64,000 nt of DNA from Sorangium cellulosum (lineage in GTDB: Bacteria; Myxococcota_A; Polyangia; Polyangiales; Polyangiaceae), in assembly GCF_004135735.1 (NCBI RefSeq), contig NZ_CP012670.1, forward strand, positions 8,875,501-8,939,500, in the 5' to 3' direction. Numbering within the stretch: position 1 is the first letter of the stretch; each line of letters starts with the position of its first letter. A program made the position numbers and the translations under genes. Shown here piece after piece: positions 15,713 to 22,092 of this stretch. Below the pieces are notes generated by a model. It was not told the DNA's origin. It was given only the letters and a program-made list of their open reading frames with translations, and ran no database searches.

Positions 15713-18130
15713 TCACTTCAGGATGTGCAAATCCGCGTTCGAGAGCTCGAGGTGGGTCTTGATCTTCATGATCTCGTGCGCGGCGTTGTAGCCCTTCGCC
15801 CGGATGGTCGAGAGCTTCAATTCCTTGATCTCGTGCGGGGCCTTCTTGTAGGCCAGCCCCTTGATATTCTCGTATTTTGTCTTGTCGATGACCTCGACGC
15901 GCGACCCGATCTTGGTCTTGTAAAGACCGGTCACCGTGCCTTCGGCGGGGCCGTTGATGGTGGTCTCGCTCCGCCCGGTGACCGTGGTCTTCCTCGTGCC
16001 GAAGATCTCGGTGGTGCTGCCGCCCCTGATCGTCGTCTCGCTCCCCCCCGCGTGAACGGTCGTCTTTCGCCCCGCGAGCAGGTCGGTGGTGACGCGACCG
16101 CCGACCCTCGTCTTCTTCGTGCCCACGACCTCGGTCTCGCTGCTGGACCAGATCTTCGTCTCATTTCGTCCGGTCACGTCGGTCTTTCGCGAGCCCAAAA
16201 ACGCGCTCCTGTCGTTCCCCACGATCCGGGTGCTGCGGTTCCCCGAGACGACCAGACCGCTGTTGCCTCGGATGGTGACGCTGCGATTGGCCAGGATCGA
16301 GGTCGTGTCGTCGCGGAGGATGGTCGTCGTCCGGTTCCCCTTGATGCGGGTCTTTCGATTGCCGTAGACGTTCGTGGACTCGTTGCCGAGGATGCGTGTG
16401 TCGCGATAGCCCAAGATCACGTTCTGCGAGTATCCAGCGACGAAGCTCCCGGAGTACCCCCCGACGAAGCTCAGGCTGAAGCCTCCCACGACGCTCTCGG
16501 AGATCCCCGCGGTGATCGCCGTCCGGTTGCCGGTCACGATGTTCTCGGAGGAGCCTCCGATCCACGTGTAGGCGTGGCCCTGCGTCTTGACCTCATACGA
16601 CGCGCCGGCGTTGGGCGCCCCCATCCGGATGTAGGTGTTGTCATAGGGCGTCGACAGGGTGATCCGCTCCTGCCCGGCCTGGTCCTCGAGCTCGAGCCGG
16701 TTCCGCCCGCCCGTCTGGAGCACGTTCCGCGTGTTGTTCCCGGCGGTGACCGGGCTCGGCGTCAGCGCGTTGGGCGCGACCCCGACGATGGCCGGCCGGT
16801 CGGGGTCGCCCCCTTCGAAGGCGCACATGACCTCGGTGCCGGCGCGCAGCGGGAAGTGGAAGCCCTCGATGCCGCCGCCGTGGGGCTGGAGCATCCGGAC
16901 CCAGGTCGACGCCTTCCCCCCGCTCAGGTCGTTCTCGTCGAAGTGGAACTTGAGCCGGTAGCGACCATGGGAGTCGATCTGCGCGTAGTCGCTGACCGCC
17001 GCGCCGTCGACGACCGCGGGCTCGGTGCCGTAGATGCGCGGCCACGCGGTGACCTGCGGCGCGCGGAACTGCGTCGTCGCGGGGATGGCCCTGGCCTCCA
17101 TGCGATAGCTCCCGCGCCACGGCGCGAGCTCGTCGAGCTCGGGCATGTCCGGGGCCTGGTTGGACCAGTGCTCGACCTCGGTGGCCAGGTACTTCGTGTT
17201 GAACGCGGCCCGCGGGTGGTCCTCGATCTCGAAGGTGAACCCGGGGACCAGCGTCGCCGCCTTGCCCATCGCCTGGTAGACGACGCCGGCCGCGGCGAGG
17301 CTCTCGGCCTTGACGCGCGCCAGCCGCTCCCCGTCGCCCGGCGAGAAGAACCGCGCGCCGAACAGGCTGACCTCGCCGAAGCCGCTCTCGCTGACCGACG
17401 CCTGCCCGACGACCGGCACGGCCGGCGTGGCGTAGTTGTGGTCCTTGAGGCGGACCGCGCCGGGCACGGCGTCGTGCCGGCAGGTGAAGGCGTGGAAGGT
17501 GTCTTTCGCGGTGTTGGCGCCGCCGGGCTGCGGGTAATAGCGGATGGGCTTGCCGCCATGGGGCTGATGGGCCGACTTCTCGTCGATCAGCACCAGCGTC
17601 TCGCCGCCCTCCCCGTGCTCGAAGTAATAATAGATGCCCTCGCGCTCCATCCACCGGGCGATGAAGGCATAATCGCTCTCGCGGTACTGGCAGACGTGCT
17701 CTTCAGCGGCGTAGGCGCCCTGGAGCATGAGGGCGCAATCCGTGACGCCGCCCTTTTGAAGGACGGCGCCAAGGATCTCCGGGATGGTCTTGCCGGTGAA
17801 GACGCGGCTGTGAAACGACAGGGCGAGCAGGGCGAGGCGCGGGACCAGGGTGGCCCGGAAGACGCACCGACCGGCGAAGTCGTTGAGGAGCTCGATGCTG
17901 CCCAGGACGCCGCTCCGAAGGAAGCGCTCGCCGCCGTCGCTCCGCTCCAGGGAGACGGTCAGCGGCTGGCCCACGGCGGCGGCCATGTCGAAGCCGTGGC
18001 CGACATCGCTCGTCATCACCAGGAAGAGCTCGAAGCGATAGAGCTTCGAGATGCCCTCGGTCCCCCGAAAAGCGACGAGCTTGGTGGACGAGGGCAGGGC
18101 GCTCGAGTGGACGACGAACATGTCAAGCAT
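15713..18130 (-). CDS. vgrG: VgrG spike protein of a type VI secretion system
   Basis: A homologue of the phage gp27/gp5 spike, 805 residues. The gp27-like N-terminal part (LSFHSRVFTGKTIPEILGAV, then ESDYAFIARWMEREGIYYYF) is followed by the gp5 OB-fold region (STWVRMLQPHGGGIEGFHFP, then GTEVMCAFEGGDPDRPAIVG). The C-terminal third is an unusually long run of 8-residue strand repeats (for example TRIKGNRTTTILRDD, VTIRGNSGLVVSGNRST), predicted to form a trimeric beta-helical needle. No recognisable enzymatic effector domain follows. The ATG at 18130 has GTGAGG upstream; a GTG at 18142 lacks one. First gene of the left-facing operon vgrG, DUF2169-pentapeptide, pentapeptide, DUF3540, DUF4150, hypothetical. 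Confidence 0.95.
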   Translation of the reverse strand: MLDMFVVHSSALPSSTKLVAFRGTEGISKLYRFELFLVMTSDVGHGFDMAAAVGQPLTVSLERSDGGERFLRSGVLGSIELLNDFAGRCVFRATLVPRLALLALSFHSRVFTGKTIPEILGAVLQKGGVTDCALMLQGAYAAEEHVCQYRESDYAFIARWMEREGIYYYFEHGEGGETLVLIDEKSAHQPHGGKPIRYYPQPGGANTAKDTFHAFTCRHDAVPGAVRLKDHNYATPAVPVVGQASVSESGFGEVSLFGARFFSPGDGERLARVKAESLAAAGVVYQAMGKAATLVPGFTFEIEDHPRAAFNTKYLATEVEHWSNQAPDMPELDELAPWRGSYRMEARAIPATTQFRAPQVTAWPRIYGTEPAVVDGAAVSDYAQIDSHGRYRLKFHFDENDLSGGKASTWVRMLQPHGGGIEGFHFPLRAGTEVMCAFEGGDPDRPAIVGVAPNALTPSPVTAGNNTRNVLQTGGRNRLELEDQAGQERITLSTPYDNTYIRMGAPNAGASYEVKTQGHAYTWIGGSSENIVTGNRTAITAGISESVVGGFSLSFVGGYSGSFVAGYSQNVILGYRDTRILGNESTNVYGNRKTRIKGNRTTTILRDDTTSILANRSVTIRGNSGLVVSGNRSTRIVGNDRSAFLGSRKTDVTGRNETKIWSSSETEVVGTKKTRVGGRVTTDLLAGRKTTVHAGGSETTIRGGSTTEIFGTRKTTVTGRSETTINGPAEGTVTGLYKTKIGSRVEVIDKTKYENIKGLAYKKAPHEIKELKLSTIRAKGYNAAHEIMKIKTHLELSNADLHILK

Positions 18131-18201
18131 GGCGAGCCTCACGGGTGAGAAGCAGCGGCAAGGGCAGACGCGCCAGCATATCCTAGACGGAATTTGTGTC
18201 A

Positions 18202-18211
18202 GTCACGTGAC
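18202..18211. promoter_or_regulatory. 10-bp perfect palindrome upstream of vgrG
   Basis: gtcacgtgac lies 72 bases upstream of the vgrG start, in a gap where the base composition drops locally. It could be an operator for a dimeric regulator, but a single palindrome of this length also occurs by chance. No sigma-factor motif is clear. Confidence 0.25.
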
Positions 18212-18351
18212 GCGCAACGTGCTTGTCGTTGTCTTTCAATGACGTCCGGGTGACGGACCTGTCACGGGCGAGGCCACGTTGCGATCATCCGGATGGAAAA
18301 CTCCGGTGGGATCCTTCGTGGGCGGCGATGCATGTGGGTCAGCCGTCCGGT

Positions 18352-20100
18352 TCAGAGCGGCAGGTGCACGAGGAGGATGCCGTCCAGGCCTTCGGCCTTC
18401 ACGGTGCCGAAGGCGGTCTGTGGCTCGTGGCCATTGATGAAGTTCATCACGAGCGACAGGCGTCCTTTCGCGTCGAGCGTGGAGGCGGTGCGGCCGAAGG
18501 ACCCGTCCATCGTGCCGAGCTCGATGAGCCGCCGCTGCGCGACGAACGCCCCGGTGTCCGGCGCGTAGGTGGCGACGTAGGATCCCGGCTCGCTCAACGA
18601 GCCGCCGCCGAGATCGGTGGGCGCGCCGAACGAGGCGATGAGCGCGACCCGGCCGTCGGGCGCGAACGAGAGGCTGGTCGAGCCGATCTCCGTGGCCTTG
18701 GCCGGGAACATCTTCGCCCACCGGAGCGCGCCGTCTTCGCCGGCGAGCTTCATGAAGAACGCGCCACCCGAGCCGTAGATCGGGGGCTTGCTGAAGGCGT
18801 CCTCCCGCGCGAACTGGCCGGCGACCAGCGCGTCGCCGTGGTCGTCGACGAGCAGCGTTTGCGCCACGTTGCCGGTGCCCAGCCCGATGTCTTCGGATGC
18901 GTCGAAGTGCCTCGACCAGAGATGGGCGCCGTCCTCCCCCGAGTACTTCGCCACCCAGACCCGACCGCCTCGCAGACCGGAGGCGACGCCCCGGCCGTCA
19001 TCGTCGTGGGAGATGGTCCCGGTGACGAGGATGTCGCCGTGGAGGTCCACAGCCACCCCGCCGATCGGGGCGATCAAATTGTCGGCTCCGAACATGGTCC
19101 CGGCGTCCGTCGCGAAGCGGGTCGTCCCGTCGGCGGCGAACCTGACGAGCGTAAGGCGGTCCCCGGACTGGGCGGCGACGACGACGTCGTTCTCGGGACC
19201 GATGGCCACGCGGCCTCCGAGGTCGGCGTCGTGGTCGCCCAGGCGGTGCATCCAGCGCGGGGCGCCGTCCCGATCGAGCGCGAGGACGAAGAGGTTGGGC
19301 GAGTAGCTCATCACGTCGTCTCGTTCCGGCTCTTCCGGGACGAGGTCGCCGACGTGGAGCGGACCTTTCGAGTAGTGGCCGACGACGGCGATGCCGTCGT
19401 TTCCGTCGACCGCGACCCCCGTGGCCAGCACCTCCTTGCCGCCGAAGCGCCGTGCCCAGCGCAGGGCGCCGTCGTCTGCATACTTGACGACGAAGAAGTC
19501 GCTGCCACCGAAGTCGTTGCCGGCGATGAGCGGCGTGGGGCCCGCGCCGAAGTCGACCGCTCCGTTGGCGCTGCCAGCCAGGACGACGTTTGCCTCGCGA
19601 TCGATCGCGACGGCCGTCGCGGTCTGAGAATGGGGTCCGAAGATGTGCCGGTGCCAGGCCCCCGCTGGCAGCGATCCCCCTGCGCCTCCGCCGCCCTCGG
19701 CGCCTCCCGCCTCCCCGGCGCCTCCCCCGCCCGTCGCGCCGCCTGCGCCCCCGCCGCCCTCGGCGCCTCCCGCCTCCCCGGCGCCTCCGCCGCCCTCGGC
19801 GCCTCCCGCCTCCCCGGCACCTCCGCCGCCCGTCGCGCCGCTTGCGCCACCGCCGCCCTCGGCGCCTCCCGCCTCCCCGGCACCTCCGCCGCCCTCGGCG
19901 CCTCCCGCCTCCCCTGCGCCTCCGCCGCCCGTCGCGCCGCTTGCGCCACCGGCTCCCGCGCCATCGCCGCCGGATCCGCCGGATCCCGCGCCGCTGGCGC
20001 TGCTCGAAGCGACGGGCGGCTCGGCCTCACGGTTCTGACCGCATCCGGCGAGGGTCATGGCAGGGGCAAGGATCAGCAGAACAGAAGCGATGATGTGCAT
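18352..20100 (-). CDS. SBBP-like beta-propeller lipoprotein, copy 1
   Basis: A 582-residue exported lipoprotein. The signal MHIIASVLLILAPAMTLAGC ends in a lipobox with Cys 20. A linker of Gly/Ala/Glu/Thr (about 36-145) leads to a repeat domain of about 430 residues. Each repeat alternates 'ALRWARRFGG', 'GVAVDGNDGIAVVGHY' and 'HLWSRHF' type strands, typical of SBBP/beta-propeller repeats in myxobacterial surface proteins. The ATG is preceded by GGAGGTCACGCC. The gene downstream in the window (20191-21816) is a paralogue with the same layout and the same upstream block. Probably displayed on the cell surface, with the linker crossing the periplasm or capsule. Ligand unknown. Confidence 0.85.
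   Translation of the reverse strand: MHIIASVLLILAPAMTLAGCGQNREAEPPVASSSASGAGSGGSGGDGAGAGGASGATGGGGAGEAGGAEGGGGAGEAGGAEGGGGASGATGGGGAGEAGGAEGGGGAGEAGGAEGGGGAGGATGGGGAGEAGGAEGGGGAGGSLPAGAWHRHIFGPHSQTATAVAIDREANVVLAGSANGAVDFGAGPTPLIAGNDFGGSDFFVVKYADDGALRWARRFGGKEVLATGVAVDGNDGIAVVGHYSKGPLHVGDLVPEEPERDDVMSYSPNLFVLALDRDGAPRWMHRLGDHDADLGGRVAIGPENDVVVAAQSGDRLTLVRFAADGTTRFATDAGTMFGADNLIAPIGGVAVDLHGDILVTGTISHDDDGRGVASGLRGGRVWVAKYSGEDGAHLWSRHFDASEDIGLGTGNVAQTLLVDDHGDALVAGQFAREDAFSKPPIYGSGGAFFMKLAGEDGALRWAKMFPAKATEIGSTSLSFAPDGRVALIASFGAPTDLGGGSLSEPGSYVATYAPDTGAFVAQRRLIELGTMDGSFGRTASTLDAKGRLSLVMNFINGHEPQTAFGTVKAEGLDGILLVHLPL
19682..19950 (-). repeat. Gly/Ala/Glu linker repeat of lipoprotein copy 1
   Basis: About 270 bases of tandem units based on 'gcgcctccgccgccctcg' with variable 15-36 base spacing. 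They encode GGAEGGGGAGEA and GGGGASGAT type segments. Boundaries are approximate. The matching linker in the paralogue is a different, cleaner 18-bp repeat, so the linkers have expanded independently. Confidence 0.8.
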
Positions 20101-20103
20101 GGC

Positions 20104-20165
20104 GTGACCTCCGCCGAACAGGCTAGGTCCCCGCCGCAGGATCGCCCCTTAATCCCGTCTTAAAG
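20104..20165 (-). promoter_or_regulatory. Upstream block shared by both lipoprotein genes (copy 1)
   Basis: About 60 bases immediately upstream of the copy 1 start are nearly identical to those upstream of copy 2, including the ribosome site (GGAGGTCACGCC). A TTTAAGAC-N-GGATTAAGG-like sequence lies about 55 bases from the start. Conservation beyond the coding region suggests the promoter was duplicated with the gene and that both are controlled the same way. The core promoter elements themselves are not certain. Confidence 0.45.
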
Positions 20166-20190
20166 CCACGTTCGGGGAGCGCCGTCCGTC

Positions 20191-21816
20191 TCAGAGCGGC
20201 AGGTGCGCGAGGAGAATGTCGGTCCAGCCTCTGCTTTTCAGGGAGCCGAAGCCGGTCGGTAGCTGGAGGGAAAAGGTCACCACGAGCGACAGGTGTCCTT
20301 TGGTGTCGAGCGCGGAGACGGCGGGGCGTCCAGACACCCCGATCTCGCTGCCGAGCTCGACGAGCCGCCGCTGCGCGACCAGCGCGCCGGTGTCCGGCTC
20401 GTAGATGGCGACGTAGGTTCCCGGCTCGTCCAATGCGCCGCCGCCGAGGTCGGGGGGCGCGCCGAACGAGGCGATGAGCGCGACCCGGCCGTCGGGCGCG
20501 AACGAGAGGCTGGTCGAGCGGACCATGAACGTCGGGAGCGCCTTCGCCCACCGGATCGCGCCGTCCTCGCCGGCGAGCTTCATGAGGAACGCGCCGCGCA
20601 GGATATCGTCGAAGGGTCCCTCGCCGAGGTCGGCGCCCTGCGCAAACTGGCCGGCGACCAGCACGTCGCCGTGCTCGTCCACGATCAGCGCCTTTGCCAA
20701 GTCGCCGCCGCTAGACCCCAGGTCTCTCGGTGTGCCGAAGTGCCTCGACCAGAGGTGGGCGCCGTCCTCCCCCGAGTACTTCGCCACCCAGGCCTGATTG
20801 CCTTTCAGCCCGAGGATGGCGCCCCCGCCGAGGTCGGCGTTGTCGGAGAAGCTTCCGGCGACGAGGATGTCGCCATGAAGATCCACGGCCAGCCCGTGGA
20901 TGATCTCGTCGTCGAGCCCGTTCAAGGTTCCCACGTCCGTCGAGAAGCGGGGCGTCCCGTCGGCCGCGAACCTGGCGAGGGTGAGGCGGCCCGCAGAGTG
21001 GCCGGCGACGACGACGTCGTTTCCGGGACCGACGGCCACGAGGCCTCCACGGTCGAAGCCGCCGCCGCCCAGGCGGTGCATCCAGCGCGGGGCGCCGTCC
21101 CGATCGAGCGCGAGGACGAAGATGTCGGACGAGGCGACCACCGGGTCGTCTCGTTCCGGCTCTTCGAGGACGAGGTCACCGGCTTCGAGCGGACCTCTCG
21201 CGTAGTGGCCGACGACGGCGATGCCATCGTTTCCGTCGACCACGACCCCCGCGACCGTCGCCTGGCGGCCGCGGAAGCGCCGGACCCAGCGCAGGGCGCC
21301 GTCGTCTGTATACGTGGCGACGAAGGGATCCTCGAAGCCGACGAGCTGCGTGGGGCCCGCGCCGAAGTCGGCCGTTCCCATCGAGCTGCCGGCCAGGACG
21401 ATGTTTGCCTCGCTATCGATCGCGAGGGCTCTGGACTCATCGACATCGGGGCTCGAAATGTGCCGGTACCAGGCCTCCGCTGGCGGCGATCCGCCGCCCT
21501 CACCCGGACCGCCGCCCTCACCCGGACCGCCGCCCTCACCCGGACCGCCGCCCTCACCCGGACCGCCGCCCTCACCCGGACCGCCGCCCTCACCCGGACC
21601 GCCGCCCTCACCCGGACCGCCGCCCTCACCCGGACCGCCGCCCTCACCCGGGCCGCCGGCCCCCACTCCATCGCCGCCGAGACCTCCGGATCCTGCGCTG
21701 CTGGCGCTGCTAGCGCTGCTCGATGCGGCGACCGGCTCGGGCTCACGGCCCTCACCACATCCGGCGAGCAGGATGGCAGGGGCAAGGATCAGCAGAGCAG
21801 AAGCGATGATGCGCAT
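20191..21816 (-). CDS. SBBP-like beta-propeller lipoprotein, copy 2
   Basis: A 541-residue paralogue of the neighbouring lipoprotein. Signal MRIIASALLILAPAILLAGC with lipidated Cys 20. A Ser/Ala segment and nine perfect PGEGGG repeats follow, then the propeller-like domain (ALRWVRRFRGRQATVAGVVV, then HLWSRHFGTPRDLG, and VALIASFGAPPDLGGG). The long ORF extends 15 codons further upstream, but ATG 21816 has GGAGGTCACGCC and opens the signal peptide. The two copies are in tandem on the same strand, 90 bases apart, so they arose by duplication. Divergence is highest in the linker and in the first propeller blades. Confidence 0.85.
   Translation of the reverse strand: MRIIASALLILAPAILLAGCGEGREPEPVAASSSASSASSAGSGGLGGDGVGAGGPGEGGGPGEGGGPGEGGGPGEGGGPGEGGGPGEGGGPGEGGGPGEGGGPGEGGGSPPAEAWYRHISSPDVDESRALAIDSEANIVLAGSSMGTADFGAGPTQLVGFEDPFVATYTDDGALRWVRRFRGRQATVAGVVVDGNDGIAVVGHYARGPLEAGDLVLEEPERDDPVVASSDIFVLALDRDGAPRWMHRLGGGGFDRGGLVAVGPGNDVVVAGHSAGRLTLARFAADGTPRFSTDVGTLNGLDDEIIHGLAVDLHGDILVAGSFSDNADLGGGAILGLKGNQAWVAKYSGEDGAHLWSRHFGTPRDLGSSGGDLAKALIVDEHGDVLVAGQFAQGADLGEGPFDDILRGAFLMKLAGEDGAIRWAKALPTFMVRSTSLSFAPDGRVALIASFGAPPDLGGGALDEPGTYVAIYEPDTGALVAQRRLVELGSEIGVSGRPAVSALDTKGHLSLVVTFSLQLPTGFGSLKSRGWTDILLAHLPL
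21491..21652 (-). repeat. Nine perfect or near-perfect 18-bp tandem repeats
   Basis: Nine consecutive 18-base units, read on the + strand as ccgccgccctcacccgga, encode PGEGGG in the linker of lipoprotein copy 2. Only the last unit deviates, at its final base. The near-identity implies recent expansion or active homogenisation. The unit is in frame and could vary between strains. It produces a spurious + strand frame reading RPHPD. Confidence 0.95.
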
Positions 21817-21819
21817 GGC

Positions 21820-21882
21820 GTGACCTCCGCCGAACAGGCTAGGTCCCCGCCGCAGGACCACCCCCTTAATCCTCTCTTAAAC
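21820..21882 (-). promoter_or_regulatory. Upstream block shared by both lipoprotein genes (copy 2)
   Basis: The counterpart of the block at 20104-20165. It has the same ribosome site, the same gaacaggctaggtccccgcc segment, and a TTTAAGA-N-GGATTAAGG-like sequence at the same distance from the start. The hairpin element at 21940-22073 begins about 55 bases further upstream and is not shared with copy 1. Confidence 0.45.
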
Positions 21883-21939
21883 CGCTTCGCGCGCTCCCTC
21901 CCGCGGCGCCATCGCCCTGGCACTCCCATCCATTCCGCA

Positions 21940-22073
21940 GGCCCCCGGGGGGAGGTGGGGCCCTGCGGGGGCTCACCGGAGGAGCTGGCGTGGAGGCGAG
22001 CCACGAAAGGGGCTCGCCGGAACGCAAGCCCCGGAGGCGAGCCCCCGCAGGGCCCCACCTCCCCCCGGGGGCC
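21940..22073. repeat. Hairpin element A: conserved 64-nt core in 35-bp perfect inverted arms
   Basis: Arms 21940-21974 and 22039-22073 are perfectly complementary over 35 bp. The 64-nt core 21975-22038 starts accggagg and contains an inner 8-bp stem, ggcgagcc (21995-22002) with ggctcgcc (22011-22018). The same core occurs at 41211-41274 with 7 differences, but the outer arm sequence there is different and is also perfectly self-complementary. It sits 20 bases after the stop of the STAND ATPase gene and upstream of lipoprotein copy 2. It contains no credible gene. I read it as one copy of a dispersed hairpin element family. Confidence 0.9.
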
Positions 22074-22092
22074 GGGCAGCCGGCAGCAGCCC

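Noticed and set aside
21491..21652. Possible CRISPR-like array
   Set aside because: Units are contiguous with no unique spacers, and the array is in frame with a lipoprotein linker. It is a coding tandem repeat.
21405..21713. A right-facing frame with a repeating PHPDRR pattern
   Set aside because: It is the antisense reading of the 18-bp linker repeat of lipoprotein copy 2.
22021..22092. Element A as a normal intrinsic terminator for the STAND ATPase gene
   Set aside because: It has no T-tract, is far longer than needed, and its core recurs upstream of ku where it cannot be a 3' end.
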